Numbered from the stretch's first letter, positions 8,547 to 19,510 are shown. The stretch: 64,000 nt of DNA from Verrucomicrobiota bacterium (GCA_016871805.1 VHCG01000004.1:1-64000), one strand, 5' to 3'. Notes: a model not told the origin generated them from the sequence alone. Numbers and translations: made by a program.

Positions 8547-11500
8547 GGACCCCGACGCGTCCGCTCGGAACTCGGGTCGATCCGGTAGGTGCCGATGCCG
8601 AAGGGCCGCATCCCGATTCCACGCGGGCCGGGAAGCGGATCCTCGACCGCCGTGCAAGGCGTCAGCCGCAGCGCCCCCTGTCCAGGACCCCGGATCACCG
8701 GGATCGTGCTGCCCCCCCCGACCTCCAACAGCCGCAGGACCGTCCCGGGTCCCACTTCGGCGGTCTTCCAGGTCACGAGGGACAGGGTGTCCGGCTCGAT
8801 CGTGAGGAAGGAGTTCTCGTCCGCGGGCCAGTCGCCCTCCGGCACCCCAGTCTTGTCGTTCCGGGTGATCTCGTGGAGCTCGAGTGGCACCAGCGCCTCG
8901 GCACCCCGCCGATGGGCTTCCACGGGGTCGAACCGCTCCTGGAACTGGAGGCGGTAGCGGAACCGAAACTCCCCGCCCTGGTCGGCCTGATAGCCCTCCG
9001 GAGTGTAGTTGGCCATGCCATACGAGAACACCGTGGCAGGACGCTGCCCGAACCGACGGGGCCACAGCCCTCGGGCGATGTCGCCCAAGGTCACCAACGG
9101 GACGTCGGGGGACGACCACAGAACCCCCCGGCCATCCACCGACTGGACCGAGAGCCATTCCTGGTGGCAGAACCATTCCCGACAGGCGCCTGGAAGAAGA
9201 TCCTCTGCCGGATCGACAAACCCGTTTTGACCCGCCATTCGGAATCGCGGTGCCTCCGCACGGAACGGGAATGCGAAATACGCCGCCTCCTTGGTCCGGA
9301 CCGCCTGCTTCTCCACCCGGTTGTCGAGGTCCAGGATCGTGGAATCGTCCCGTAGCGTGACCGTTGTCACGATCCTCGGGTGATGGAGGTTGGTGGACTC
9401 CATCCGGGCCACAATGCCCCAGGGATGCCGGTGGAGTCCCAGCAGCCGTCCGCCCGACGCTGCATGGAGTGTCAGCTCCGGCACCGGCGTCACGGTACTG
9501 TACTGCACCAGTCGGTTGGGCAGCCGGTCCGCCCCCGTCACATACAGGTGGCGGTTGAGACCCCACGGCGTGTCGGACGCCACCCAGTCACGGTCCGAGG
9601 CACGATCGATCCAGCGACGGATCGATCCCGATTCCGGATCCAGCTCGACCCTCACCCGGGGCGTCTCCATCACCACGCCCTCGACCGTCACCGGTGCCGA
9701 AGGAGGCCTGGAGAACGGGCGGAGGGTGTAGCATCGGTATCCGACCGACGGAACGCCACGGGCCAGGAAGCGGATGCGCTGGAATCCATTGCCGGCCTGC
9801 AGGAGTTCCATCGGCGGGACCTCTCCGGTGCCGAGATCGACCGGAAGGAATCCCTTCGGCAGGTCGCCCTCCACCCAGCCGTCACGACGCCAGCCCAGGG
9901 CGTTGAACACCACGAGGGTCCGGCTCGGGTTCGGGATCCGGTCCGCCAGTGCCGCCAACGACCGGGCCAGCAGGTGGTCGGCCGCGCGGGCCGCGTCGAT
10001 CGTCCGGTGGTTGCGAAGCTCACCCTGTCGCCGGCTCTGGAGGCTGTCCGGATCGCTCACGCTGACATCGGCATGCCACGTGTGCTCATCCGTCAGCAGC
10101 AGGGATTCCCAGAGGACACTAAGGGCCCGGATGTCGGGCTGGAATCCAGGCACCGACGTCGCGGCGACGGTGGAGAAGATCTCGGCGGAACGGGCCCGCG
10201 ACATGGTGTTGCGGGCCAGTGCCGTGATCGACGCGTTGGCTGCAAGGCCATCCTCCCAGTAGGGACCTCCATCGCCACGGAGCACCTCGGGGTTGGCCGC
10301 CTCACGGCTCACACGCGCCATGGCCTCGGCAAAGGTCGCATATTCCAGCCGCGGAAAGGCGAACCGCTCGTTCCAGCGCGAGGCGAACGAGGCCTGGCCG
10401 GGATCCAACGCCACGTTCTCCACCTGCGTCCCATAGAGGATCACCGTCGACCCGGAATGATCCTGGCGGTCGTAGGCTTGGAGGAAACGCGGCAGGGATT
10501 CGATCGCCGACTCCACCCGAGGCGGGGTCCCGAACAAACTCGCGCCCTGGTGGTAGTGTCGTGAGTACCAGGTCACCACCCGCCCGCCGTCGGGCCCCTC
10601 CCACAGGAACGGCGACCTTTCGTGCAGCCGGTTCTCCAGCAGGAACGGCGCCCGATAGGCATCGCTCGCGGCCACGAAGTGGTCGACCCCGGAGGCCGCC
10701 AACACAGAGGGCCAAGACCCCGTGTGCGACGGGACATCGGTGCTCAACGCCACCGTGAAGGGGAGCCCATGCGTTCGGCTGAGGCGCCGGGACGGATACA
10801 GCGACCGCACCAGGTTCTCAAGCGAGGCGAAGCCGGTGAAGTGGCTCGCGTACACCGCCGGTACCTCGATCCCGCCCCGTCGCACTTCCCGGACCAGTGC
10901 CCTAACACGATCCGGTGAACGACCCCGCTCGTATTCCTGGAAGACCCACGAGCCATCCAGTGTGTACCGGAATTCCGGCCGCTGGCGGATCAACGCCAGT
11001 GCCTGGTCGACCGCCCGCGACTGGAGCTCGGAGATCTTCGACGGATGGTCCGTGTAGCCGATGTCCAGATGCTGGTTGGGAACCAGCAGCAGGGTCCATT
11101 TTCGGGCCGGCTCCAGCGTCACATCGCGGAGGACCTCGCGACCCCTGCCCACCAGACGCACCCGCGCGACCCCGGGCTTCCGGAACTCAGGCACATCGAT
11201 CCGCCACTGCGCCTCGCCATGGGTCCGTCCATGGGGCATTGGCCGACGCCATCGGAAGGATCCCATCGACACCTCGACCTCCGATACCCGGGTCCAGTCC
11301 CCTGGATCTACCGTGAGCTCCAGCTGCGCCAGAACCCGCCCCCGCTCCCGCCGATGGAATGGCGTCGTGGCCAGACGCACGGCTGGCTCCCCTACCACCA
11401 CCCCGCCCCCTCGCGTCTCGAGAGTCAGGGCGTCATACACTACGCCGGAAACCCCCGGCCAGGTGAAGCCCGACGGCTGGGCGTCATCCCTCTCCACCGC

Positions 11501-12055
11501 CCCGTCCAAGGGGGTGAGCACGATCCGGTTGAGGCCTTTCCGGAGACGGGACGCGGGGATCGGAACCCCGAGACGGGACCGTGAATAGTGCGGCAGGTAG
11601 AACACCGCCGGATCGCCCGCCGTATAGGTGAGCTCGGGACGCTGATGATACCAACCCCGCTCCCCGGCGATCTCCACCTGCATCCGGGGAAGCCGGACGC
11701 TGTACGCGAGGAGGTCCAGGGAAAGGACCGCGCCAGCAGGCGGGACCTCGACGAGATCGAACTCGATCGTGAAGGGATGCTCGCGGAATCCTGCGGCGCC
11801 ATTGGCGGATCCGGGCTGGAACGCGAACCATCCGCGGGCGGGGTCGTCGCGCCCGACGCGGAACACCGGATCCTGGGTCGGGTCGGCATAGTCGAGTCGG
11901 GTACGGCCCGAGGATGGATCCCGCCAATGGCTGAACTCACCCGAGGACTCGTCGGGCCGCCCCAGCCGCCACAGGATCTCCGCGGCCAACGCGGTGGACG
12001 ACATCAGGCCGAACACCAGGGCGAGGACCCTGATGCGGCGGCGGCCGCAGGCCAT
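8543..12055 (-). CDS. Exported GH38-type (alpha-mannosidase-like) glycosidase
   Basis: A 1170-residue protein with a signal peptide ([16 protein letters not shown]). Residues about 27-215 resemble the carbohydrate-binding domain found at the end of rhamnogalacturonan lyases (LWRLGRP, FAFQPG). The catalytic region begins near residue 320 with HLDIGYTD, the zinc-binding HxDxG-type motif of GH38 enzymes. [11 protein letters not shown] around residue 440 is the likely region of the nucleophilic Asp. Further GH38-like beta domains follow. It probably removes alpha-linked sugars from imported or surface glycans; the exact specificity is not readable. The ATG at 12055 shares its A with the TGA of the upstream gene (TGATG); a GTG three bases earlier is possible. 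It is the middle gene of a coupled three-gene operon. Confidence 0.75.
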   Translation of the reverse strand: MACGRRRIRVLALVFGLMSSTALAAEILWRLGRPDESSGEFSHWRDPSSGRTRLDYADPTQDPVFRVGRDDPARGWFAFQPGSANGAAGFREHPFTIEFDLVEVPPAGAVLSLDLLAYSVRLPRMQVEIAGERGWYHQRPELTYTAGDPAVFYLPHYSRSRLGVPIPASRLRKGLNRIVLTPLDGAVERDDAQPSGFTWPGVSGVVYDALTLETRGGGVVVGEPAVRLATTPFHRRERGRVLAQLELTVDPGDWTRVSEVEVSMGSFRWRRPMPHGRTHGEAQWRIDVPEFRKPGVARVRLVGRGREVLRDVTLEPARKWTLLLVPNQHLDIGYTDHPSKISELQSRAVDQALALIRQRPEFRYTLDGSWVFQEYERGRSPDRVRALVREVRRGGIEVPAVYASHFTGFASLENLVRSLYPSRRLSRTHGLPFTVALSTDVPSHTGSWPSVLAASGVDHFVAASDAYRAPFLLENRLHERSPFLWEGPDGGRVVTWYSRHYHQGASLFGTPPRVESAIESLPRFLQAYDRQDHSGSTVILYGTQVENVALDPGQASFASRWNERFAFPRLEYATFAEAMARVSREAANPEVLRGDGGPYWEDGLAANASITALARNTMSRARSAEIFSTVAATSVPGFQPDIRALSVLWESLLLTDEHTWHADVSVSDPDSLQSRRQGELRNHRTIDAARAADHLLARSLAALADRIPNPSRTLVVFNALGWRRDGWVEGDLPKGFLPVDLGTGEVPPMELLQAGNGFQRIRFLARGVPSVGYRCYTLRPFSRPPSAPVTVEGVVMETPRVRVELDPESGSIRRWIDRASDRDWVASDTPWGLNRHLYVTGADRLPNRLVQYSTVTPVPELTLHAASGGRLLGLHRHPWGIVARMESTNLHHPRIVTTVTLRDDSTILDLDNRVEKQAVRTKEAAYFAFPFRAEAPRFRMAGQNGFVDPAEDLLPGACREWFCHQEWLSVQSVDGRGVLWSSPDVPLVTLGDIARGLWPRRFGQRPATVFSYGMANYTPEGYQADQGGEFRFRYRLQFQERFDPVEAHRRGAEALVPLELHEITRNDKTGVPEGDWPADENSFLTIEPDTLSLVTWKTAEVGPGTVLRLLEVGGGSTIPVIRGPGQGALRLTPCTAVEDPLPGPRGIGMRPFGIGTYRIDPSSERTRRGP

Positions 12056-14454
12056 CACGGCTTGGTACGGAGTTGGTAGAATCCCGTCGGCTCGACACCC
12101 TGATCCGACAACCTGCCGCCGGACTCCGGAACCAGGGTCCAGGGTCCATCGAGGGATGTGGCCCGCGACAGGAACCCGAGTCCAAACCAGTCCACGACGA
12201 GGGCCCCCGAGGGTTGACGGACCACGGCGATGCGGGGGGCGGACGAGACCGGCTCGAACATGAAGTTGCCCGCCGCGTAGCGGTCAGCCGGGCCGCCATC
12301 GATGATCTCCGGAAAGGCATCGGGGTTGTCCCCCCAACGGGCCAGTCCCACGAAGCGGAGGCTGCCACCGTCGAAGGTGGTGAACTCGATCTGTCCGGCC
12401 CCGCGGTTGCCATCCCGCTCGTCGGCCCCGTAGCCAGAGGCCACCACGGTACCCGCGAATCCGGGTGCCAGCTCGAGCGGCTGGGTCAGGGGCTTGAAGC
12501 GCGTGCCACCCTTGAGCTCGCCCGGGCTCGCAGGGTCGAAGACCAGCAGGGCAAGCTCCTGACGCGTCTGGCGCGAGTAGATCCGGCACTTGATCGTCCG
12601 CTTCAGCCCGTCACCCCCGTCGTCGAACACACCCAGATGCGTGATCCGGATCGGCCGGACCACGTCGAAGTCGTTACCCACGGAGCCCCCGTAGGCCTGG
12701 TTGCCGGCGGTATTCTCCGGGACCACGTAAGGAACGCCCGCGGTCGGGGTATTCGGCGTCACCGCGAGGGTGTCCGAGTCGATCCCCTCCACCGAGTCGG
12801 ACGCTACGGCGCGGATGCGGTATTCCTCGACGGTCCCGTTCACCAGCCCGGAGTCGTTGTGGACGGTGCGCTGGATCTCGGCGATCGGCTCGAACGTGCC
12901 CGACACATTCCTGCGCAGAACCTTGTAGCGGTTGGCGGGGACCGGCTGACGGATCTCGTCCCAGAACAGCGTCACCTCGCCGTTCCCGGGGATCGCGGCC
13001 ATCCGTGTCTTGCCCGGGAACTGCGGCGGTGTCGTGACATAGTCGAACGTCCCGGCAGCGAAGAAGGTCCCAGGTGCGTGTTCCAGTCCGGTGGGGAACT
13101 CACCCGGAGGTCCCGACCGGGCCACTCCTGGAAGGAAGACCGAACCCCGACCGGTCCCGGTCGAGACCTTCAACCCTCCTGTTGCGGTCGTGCCCGCCTT
13201 CTCCTCGGGTCCATAGCCCTCGGCCACGATCGAACCCCGGAACCCCTTCGGGAGGTCGAGGGCAGGTGTCAGCGGTTTGAACCGGCTTCCATCGCGCAAC
13301 ACACCGGGGCTGGCCGAGGTGAAGGTCGCCGCGGCGACCGCCTTCCTCGAATCCCGATCGAACACAAAGACCCGGATTTCGGCACGCAGCCCGTTGGCGC
13401 CATCGTCGAAGGCCCCGAGCTGTTCGATCCGGATGGGATTCGCGACGTCGAAATCGACCCCCAGCTGCCCGGCGAACGGAAGGTTCCCCGCGGTTCCCGA
13501 GGCGACCCGGACCGCGATGAACTCGTCGGGCCCCAGCGCATAGGGCGACACCAGCTGCGGGATCGAATACGGTCCGGTCTCGCCGGTGGACGACACCGCC
13601 TGCACCACGAAGCAGTATTCCATTCCATTGACGAGGCCTGTGACCCTGTTCACCAGACCCGAGGTCTCGGCGACCTGCGTGAACGGACCAGCGATCCCAG
13701 GACCCGAAAGCACCCGGTATTTCGCCACCGGAGCCGGGGAGGAGACTGCTTCCCACGCCAGATCCACCTGCCGGTCGCCAGGCTGGATCGTGACCCTCGG
13801 CCCCACCGCCTCGACGACAAACCGTCCGACGTCCAGGCGATCGAAGGAATCATCCTTGAAGAACCGGATCTCATAGTCTCCAGGGCTTGCGAACCCACCG
13901 GCGAATACCAGCGTACCCTCCTTCACCCCGGTCTTCCCATCCTGCGTGCCGTCCACGTACTGCCAGTCGATCGGCGAGCCATCGTCGCCACCGGGACGGT
14001 AAATCCCAACCCAGTCCTTGGCGTTGCCAGGACCGTATCGAAACTCGACCGCGACCCTGGCACCAGGCCGATAGGTCCGGCCCTCGGAACGCACCCGGGG
14101 CTCGATGACCACCTTGAACTCAACCTCCTCCAACACGATGTACCCGTCGTTCTCCAGGATCCGCACCAGATAGTTCCCGGGCTCCGGCGCTCCCTTCGGA
14201 AAGGTTACCTCGCCATCGACCACAATCGAGTTTCCGGCCTCTGTGCCATCGAGGTATTGCCATGCGAAGTAGTCCTGGGCGGCTTTGCCCTCGACGTAGA
14301 GCCCGATCCAGTCCTTCGGGTTGCCAGGGGTCCCCTTGAAGCGGACCGAGATGGGTTCTCCGGGGACGTAGGAGGCACGATCCAACAGCACTTCCGCAGC
14401 GGGGGCGGAAAGAACGCCAAGGACCACGAGACAGGACGCGAGAATAAGTTTCAT
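12055..14454 (-). CDS. Modular secreted protein with duplicated domains
   Basis: A 799-residue exported protein with a signal peptide at residues 1-20. It has an internally duplicated architecture. Two modules of about 95 residues (21-117 and 120-217) share PGNPKDWIGLY / PGNAKDWVGIY and WQYLDGT / WQYVDGT. They are followed by an FN3-like domain (218-300), a 150-residue module with FDVANPIRIEQLGAFDDG (310-470), a second FN3-like domain (484-565), a second copy of the large module with FDVVRPIRITHLGVFDDG (585-735), and a short C-terminal beta domain with SRATSLDGPWT. No catalytic motif is visible; adhesion or carbohydrate binding is inference. The ATG at 14454 is used; a TTG nine bases upstream is less likely. 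It is the first gene of the operon and overlaps the glycosidase start. Confidence 0.75.
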   Translation of the reverse strand: MKLILASCLVVLGVLSAPAAEVLLDRASYVPGEPISVRFKGTPGNPKDWIGLYVEGKAAQDYFAWQYLDGTEAGNSIVVDGEVTFPKGAPEPGNYLVRILENDGYIVLEEVEFKVVIEPRVRSEGRTYRPGARVAVEFRYGPGNAKDWVGIYRPGGDDGSPIDWQYVDGTQDGKTGVKEGTLVFAGGFASPGDYEIRFFKDDSFDRLDVGRFVVEAVGPRVTIQPGDRQVDLAWEAVSSPAPVAKYRVLSGPGIAGPFTQVAETSGLVNRVTGLVNGMEYCFVVQAVSSTGETGPYSIPQLVSPYALGPDEFIAVRVASGTAGNLPFAGQLGVDFDVANPIRIEQLGAFDDGANGLRAEIRVFVFDRDSRKAVAAATFTSASPGVLRDGSRFKPLTPALDLPKGFRGSIVAEGYGPEEKAGTTATGGLKVSTGTGRGSVFLPGVARSGPPGEFPTGLEHAPGTFFAAGTFDYVTTPPQFPGKTRMAAIPGNGEVTLFWDEIRQPVPANRYKVLRRNVSGTFEPIAEIQRTVHNDSGLVNGTVEEYRIRAVASDSVEGIDSDTLAVTPNTPTAGVPYVVPENTAGNQAYGGSVGNDFDVVRPIRITHLGVFDDGGDGLKRTIKCRIYSRQTRQELALLVFDPASPGELKGGTRFKPLTQPLELAPGFAGTVVASGYGADERDGNRGAGQIEFTTFDGGSLRFVGLARWGDNPDAFPEIIDGGPADRYAAGNFMFEPVSSAPRIAVVRQPSGALVVDWFGLGFLSRATSLDGPWTLVPESGGRLSDQGVEPTGFYQLRTKP

Positions 14455-14549
14455 GGGAGCCAATAAAGAGCAGCGGTTGATGCGGTTGATGTCAAGGGTC
14501 TACAACCGCCTCCAAGCCGGGCAGCCGGGTCGGGGTGGGCGACCTCACC

Positions 14550-14571
14550 GTGAGGCGGGGCACTGCAGCAC
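14550..14571. repeat. Hairpin repeat, module B copy
   Basis: A degenerate copy of the dispersed module whose best forms read GTGATCCAG-GGCA-CTGCATCAC. Here the sequence is GTGAGGCGG-GGCA-CTGCAGCAC, and the preceding GGGGTGGGCG is shared with the copy at 60439. It lies in the divergent gap between the modular protein gene and the DUF1549 gene. I recognise nothing else in 14455-14799 apart from a purine-rich GGAGGA about eight bases before the ATG at 14800. Confidence 0.5.
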
Positions 14572-14799
14572 CCATCGAGCCTCCATCCGTTCCGCGGTCC
14601 ATGGGCCTCACCCTGCCGACGCACCTCCACTGAACCCCTCTTGCCCCTCGCCTTGCGCGTCGTTGCACCCCGGGGTTTGACTCGCAGGAGTCGGTGTCTG
14701 TAGCTTTCGAGAGGTCCCGGGTCAGTTCGCACCGTCGACCCTTCGGATGCCGAAAACCCCATCCCCAGTCGCCGACCGCAGCCTCCGGAGGATCCCATC

Positions 14800-17796
14800 A
14801 TGAACCGATGGCCCTCCACCCTTCAGTGTCTGCACGGCTGGGGTACCGTCCTGTGGCTTCTCTCGGCCATCGCAGGCTACGACGCCTCCGGAGCGGAGAC
14901 CGCGGCCGGAGACAGTACCGCCGGATGGGAGGCCCTGTTCCAATCCAGGGCCGACCGCTGGTGCCTCAGGCCTGTGACCTCACCGGCGATCCCGGCGGTG
15001 CGGGAGTCCTGCTGGGCCACGGATCCAGTGGACCGGTTCATCCTGTCCCGACTCGAGACCGCCGGCATCCGTCCCGCACCGCCGGCATCGCCCCAGGTCT
15101 GGCTGCGGCGGGTGCATGTTGCATTGACCGGTCTCCCGCCCTCTTCCGAGATGACCCTCGCGTTCCTTCAGGACTCCTCCGACGCGGCGCGGGTCCGGAT
15201 CGTGGACCAGCTCCTCGGGTCGCCGCGGTTCGGGGAACGCTGGGCCCGACACTGGATGGACCTAGTCCGGTTCGCGGAATCCTATGGTCATGAGCAGGAC
15301 TACCCCATCGCCAACGCCTGGCGCTACCGGGACTACCTCATCCGCGCCTTCAATGAGGACGTGCCCTACGACCGTTTCGTCACCGAGCACATCGCCGGGG
15401 ACCTGCTCCCGGCCCCACGCCATGCCGCGTCGGGAGGCGGGAACGAATCGGTCCTCGCCACGGGCTTCTGGTACCTCCACCAGGCCACCCACGCACCCGT
15501 GGACCTGCTCCAGGACGAGGCCGACCGGATCGACAACCAGATCGATGTCTTCTCCAAGACCTTCCTCGGCCTGACGGTCTCCTGCGCCCGGTGCCATGAT
15601 CACAAGTTCGATGCCATCGCCATGGAGGACTACTACGGGCTGACCGCCTTCCTCCGCGGCGCACGACAGGACAGCGCCGTGCTCGATCCCGAGGGGTCCC
15701 TCGGATCGCAGTCCACCGGGCTGGAGGATCTCCATGTCCGGCAGACCCCAAGGCTGCGCGCTGCGGTGCGACGGGCGCTCCAGGACGGAGCCCCTCGCCT
15801 GAAGGACCATCTCCTCGCCGCGGAGCGGATTGCTGCGACGCCTTCGGTGGCCGGCTCGACGAACCGGATGGATCCGCCTGGGGAGGACGTGGTCCGCGTG
15901 GCTGCCACGCAGGGGCTCGACGCCCGGATCCTCGCGCGCTGGGTGACGGCACTGAGGGAGCTCAAGCCCGGGGACACCCGGCATCCGCTCGCCGGGGTGA
16001 TGTCACGAGCCGACGCCCCCAGGACCTCGAAGGCCGCATCCACCTCCGGTCAGCGCCCCGGGGACACGCCCCTCCCGATGGATCCGCGGGAGGACTTCGC
16101 CAGCGGCCATGCCTTCGCGTCCCGGCCGACACCTCCGGCCGCATGGAGGTTCGTCGAGGACCAGATCGATTTCCTCCCGACGGGGGTTGTCCACAGCGGC
16201 CACCTCGCACCGGGATTCGAGGGGACCCTTCGGACCAGGACCTTCACCCTCGCCGAACCCCACCTCCACCTGCGCCTCGCCGGTCGAAGTGGGCGAGTGA
16301 AGCTCATCCTCGCCCGCTACGCCCTCAGGGAATTCAACCCGCTGCTCTTCGACAGAACCCAGTTCGATGTCGATACCGGCGGCCGGTTCCAATGGTTCTC
16401 CATCCCGGACCTGAAGCGTCACATCGGCAAGTCGGTGTACCTCGAGTTCCTCGATGGTGGCGATGGCGACCTCGCCGTTGGGCAGGTTCTGATGTCCCGG
16501 GAAGCCACACCGCCGCTCGAGCCCGGACTCCTCCCGGATCGTGTTGACGGGGACACGCTCGGGTCCCGCGCCACACAGGTCGAGCGGTCCATCCATGAGG
16601 GGCTCCGTCACTGGTCCCGGGGAGAGGATCCCGGACCGAACCTCGAGCTGGTCTCCTGGCTCTCGCGACGCGGTCTCCTGGACTGGGGTCGACAGGGTGA
16701 CCGCATCGAAGCGCTGGCCCAAGAACAGCGTCAGGCCGCCACGGCGGTGGGCGACCCGATCCGGGCCCTCGCCATGACGCGGGGCACGCCCGAGCCAACT
16801 CGAGTGCAGCTGCGGGGGGATCCCCGAAAGCCAGGGACCGAGATCCTTCCCCGGTTTCCCAGGGCTCTTTCCCTGTCGCGGCCCGATGCCGCCCGCTGCG
16901 ACGGCGGACGTCTCGAACTCGCCTCCCGGGTGACCGACGCCGCCAACCCGCTCACCCACCGGGTCTTCGTCAATCGCATCTGGGCCCATCTCTTCGGCGT
17001 GGGACTCGTTCCATCGGTCGACAACTTTGGGGCGTTGGGACAGGACCCGACGCATCCGGAACTGCTGGACCACCTCGTCGTCTCATTCAGGGACGGCGGC
17101 GGCTCTATCAAGACTCTCCTCCGGCGTCTGTGCCTGACCCGCACGTTCGCGATGTCCAGCATGCCGTCCGATCCCGAGGCCGAGCGACGCGATCCCGACA
17201 ACAGGCTGCTGCATCGCATGCGCCTGCGCCGGCTCGAGGGCGAGGCGATCCGCGACACCCTGCTCGCCGTCTCGGGACGGCTGGATTCCGCCATGTTCGG
17301 CCCATCCGTCCTTACCCATTTCACACCCTTCATGGGGGACCGCATGTGGGTGAAGAACCCCTCGGGTCCTCTCGATGGTGCGGGTCGACGAACCGTGTAC
17401 CAGGAGACGCGGCGGAACTTCCTGTCCCCCTTCCAACTGGCCTTCGACCTGCCCATTCCCGATTCGACCGTGGGCCAGCGCTCGGTCTCCAACGTGCCCG
17501 GTCAGGCCCTGGCCCTGATGAACGATCCCTTTGTCCGGGACCAGGCCCGGGTCTGGTCTGAACGCCTCCAGGCCGGATCTCCGGCCACGCCTCGGGAACG
17601 GATCCGGTCCCTCTACCTCGAGGCCCTCGGTCGATTCCCGGACGACACGGAGACGGAGGCGCTGCTCCAGCTGGTCGGTCCGCCGCACGCGGACCCCGGG
17701 GACGGTTCGAGCCGGCCGGGAGAGATCCCCCTCGGGAGCTGGACCGAGGCCTGTCATGTGATGTTCCTGCTCAAGGAGTTCCGGTATGTCCCCTGA
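14800..17796 (+). CDS. DUF1549/DUF1553 (PSCyt2/PSD1) protein
   Basis: A 998-residue exported protein of the family paired with DUF1501 proteins in Planctomycetota and Verrucomicrobiota. The DUF1549 part (about residues 75-285) has DPVDRFILSRLE, ALTGLPPSSE, RFGERWARHWMDL, RYRDYLIRAFNEDVPYDRF and a c-type haem-like C262-A-R-C265-H266. The middle is a beta-rich insertion that may bind ligand. The DUF1553 part (about 700-990) has NPLTHRVFVNRIWAHLFG and ends LLKEFRYVP, as usual for the family. An N-terminal PSCyt1-type haem domain is absent. The role is unproven; redox-linked attack on sulfated or complex polymers has been suggested. A good GGAGGA lies upstream. The 3' end overlaps the next gene by 11 bp. 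Confidence 0.88.
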   Translation: MNRWPSTLQCLHGWGTVLWLLSAIAGYDASGAETAAGDSTAGWEALFQSRADRWCLRPVTSPAIPAVRESCWATDPVDRFILSRLETAGIRPAPPASPQVWLRRVHVALTGLPPSSEMTLAFLQDSSDAARVRIVDQLLGSPRFGERWARHWMDLVRFAESYGHEQDYPIANAWRYRDYLIRAFNEDVPYDRFVTEHIAGDLLPAPRHAASGGGNESVLATGFWYLHQATHAPVDLLQDEADRIDNQIDVFSKTFLGLTVSCARCHDHKFDAIAMEDYYGLTAFLRGARQDSAVLDPEGSLGSQSTGLEDLHVRQTPRLRAAVRRALQDGAPRLKDHLLAAERIAATPSVAGSTNRMDPPGEDVVRVAATQGLDARILARWVTALRELKPGDTRHPLAGVMSRADAPRTSKAASTSGQRPGDTPLPMDPREDFASGHAFASRPTPPAAWRFVEDQIDFLPTGVVHSGHLAPGFEGTLRTRTFTLAEPHLHLRLAGRSGRVKLILARYALREFNPLLFDRTQFDVDTGGRFQWFSIPDLKRHIGKSVYLEFLDGGDGDLAVGQVLMSREATPPLEPGLLPDRVDGDTLGSRATQVERSIHEGLRHWSRGEDPGPNLELVSWLSRRGLLDWGRQGDRIEALAQEQRQAATAVGDPIRALAMTRGTPEPTRVQLRGDPRKPGTEILPRFPRALSLSRPDAARCDGGRLELASRVTDAANPLTHRVFVNRIWAHLFGVGLVPSVDNFGALGQDPTHPELLDHLVVSFRDGGGSIKTLLRRLCLTRTFAMSSMPSDPEAERRDPDNRLLHRMRLRRLEGEAIRDTLLAVSGRLDSAMFGPSVLTHFTPFMGDRMWVKNPSGPLDGAGRRTVYQETRRNFLSPFQLAFDLPIPDSTVGQRSVSNVPGQALALMNDPFVRDQARVWSERLQAGSPATPRERIRSLYLEALGRFPDDTETEALLQLVGPPHADPGDGSSRPGEIPLGSWTEACHVMFLLKEFRYVP

Positions 17797-19207
17797 ACAA
17801 CCCCGCCCTCCCGATCCCGTCGGCATGACCCGGCGTCGCATGCTGCGCGAGGGGGCCCTTGGGTTCGGTGCCGTGGCCCTCGCGTCGCTCCTGGCCGAGG
17901 AGGGCCGGTCCACGATCCATCCGTTCCGACTCGCCACGGCCCGCCCGAGGGCCCGCAGCGTGATCTTCCTCTACATGGACGGCGGGGTGTCGCAGGTGGA
18001 CACCTTTGATCCGAAGCCCCGGCTGACCCGCGAGGACGGCAGGCCGTTCGGACTGAGGACGGAGCCGACCCAGTTCGAGGACAACGGCGCGGTGCTCGGG
18101 AGTCCCTGGGCCTTTCGCCCTCACGGCCGGAGCGGACTCGAGATCAGCGACCTGTTCCCCTCCATCGCCCGCTGCGCCGACGACCTCTGCGTCATCCGGT
18201 CCATGGTCTCCAACTTCTCCGAGCACAACGCCGCGAACTACTTCCTCCACTGCGGCACCGGCATGGCCGGTCGGCCTTCGATGGGGGCGTGGGCCACCTA
18301 TGGCCTCGGATCCGAGGCCTCGGATCTCCCAGGCTATGTCGTTCTGGATGGCGGACTCACCCCATCGGGAGGGCTCGACTGTTTCGGTGCGGGATTCCTC
18401 CCGGCCACCCATCAGGCCTCCCTGCTCCGGAACCAATCCCCTGCCCTCGCCAACATCCAACCGCTCGAGCCGGCACCGGATCTCCAGCGGCTGAAGCTGG
18501 ACACCGTGCGGCGTCTGGACGCAGCGGGCCTCGATTTGCTCGGACGCCATGATGCCCTCGAGTCGGCCATCGCCAACCAGGAGCTCGCGGCGCGCATGCA
18601 GATGTCGGTCCCGGAGGCCACCGACATCGCGGGCGAGTTGGAGGCGACGCGTCGGCTCTACGGGATGGAGGCCCCATTCGAGCACACCCGGACCTACGGC
18701 CGGCAGTGCCTGGTAGCGCGCCGGCTGGTGGAACGCGGAGTCCGGTTCATCGAGCTGACCTGCCCCCGGGCACACGGGAATGCCCGCTGGGACGCCCATG
18801 GCGACCTCCGCAACAACCACGCCCTCAACGCCCGGGCGGTCGACCAGCCCATCGCCGGGCTTCTTGCCGACCTCAAGGCCCGGGGATTGCTCGACCAGAC
18901 CCTGGTGCTGTTCTCGGGCGAGTTTGGCCGAACCCCTTTTGCCCAGGGACGGGACGGACGCGACCACAATCCATTCGGATTCAGCCTCTGGATGGCCGGC
19001 GGCGGGGTCCGGGGCGGCATGGCGTATGGGGCGACCGACGACTATGGCTACAAAGCCGAGGAGAACCGGGTGGAGATCCACGACCTCCACGCCACGTTGC
19101 TGCATCTGCTGGGCCTCGACCATGAGCAGCTGACCTTCCGGTTCGGTGGCCGGGACCATCGTCTCACCGATGTCCATGGCCACATCGTACGACCCATCCT
19201 CGCCTGA
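17786..19207 (+). CDS. DUF1501 protein, Tat-exported, sulfatase-like fold
   Basis: A 473-residue protein with a twin-arginine leader (MTRRRMLREGALGFGAVALA, residues 14-33). DUF1501 members are related to the alkaline phosphatase/sulfatase superfamily. Family marks include RSVIFLYMDGGVSQVDTFDP, FSEHNAANYFLHCGT and LFSGEFGRTPFAQGRDGRDH, with metal-ligand-like Asp and His residues. It overlaps the DUF1549/DUF1553 gene by 11 bp in the usual order, so the two products are expected to act together outside the cytoplasm. The substrate is unknown. Confidence 0.9.
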   Translation: MSPEQPRPPDPVGMTRRRMLREGALGFGAVALASLLAEEGRSTIHPFRLATARPRARSVIFLYMDGGVSQVDTFDPKPRLTREDGRPFGLRTEPTQFEDNGAVLGSPWAFRPHGRSGLEISDLFPSIARCADDLCVIRSMVSNFSEHNAANYFLHCGTGMAGRPSMGAWATYGLGSEASDLPGYVVLDGGLTPSGGLDCFGAGFLPATHQASLLRNQSPALANIQPLEPAPDLQRLKLDTVRRLDAAGLDLLGRHDALESAIANQELAARMQMSVPEATDIAGELEATRRLYGMEAPFEHTRTYGRQCLVARRLVERGVRFIELTCPRAHGNARWDAHGDLRNNHALNARAVDQPIAGLLADLKARGLLDQTLVLFSGEFGRTPFAQGRDGRDHNPFGFSLWMAGGGVRGGMAYGATDDYGYKAEENRVEIHDLHATLLHLLGLDHEQLTFRFGGRDHRLTDVHGHIVRPILA

Positions 19208-19319
19208 AGGGTGAAGGCCATTGTGATGGGGCGGACGAAAGACACGGGGCGCGGCGGATCGGGTTGGACGCTCCCCACCCCCTGCTGGTCCGATGCCCCG
19301 GCCCTCTAGCTGTTCCTCC

Positions 19320-19433
19320 TCACCGTCGCCGACGCCCGCGGCCTGACCGGTTCCTCTGGGTGATCGCCGCAAACTGCCCCAGGGCGTTGATCTGCCCCTG
19401 GTGCTCCTCCATCCACTCGTTGACGATGCTCAT
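19320..19433 (-). CDS. Possible 37-residue small protein
   Basis: A short frame reading MSIVNEWMEEHQGQINALG and ending in a strongly basic tail (RNRSGRGRRRR). It has 89 percent G or C at third positions, which fits coding but is also common in this GC-rich DNA. No Shine-Dalgarno site is visible. The first 25 residues look like an amphipathic helix and the tail could bind nucleic acid or membrane. It lies in a 471-bp gap that has no other recognisable gene apart from the divergent small frame at 19511. Not recognised; treat as a hypothesis. Confidence 0.3.
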   Translation of the reverse strand: MSIVNEWMEEHQGQINALGQFAAITQRNRSGRGRRRR

Positions 19434-19510
19434 GACGGGAAAAGTTCACCTCAAGGACGTCCGCGGGGGGATCGATTTCGAGGCGTCGTCATTTCCCAAA
19501 TCGCGGCCGG

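Noticed and set aside
12073-14466. A 797-codon open frame on the plus strand
   Set aside because: Antisense to the modular secreted protein gene; its sequence is rich in Arg, His and Gly without any domain.
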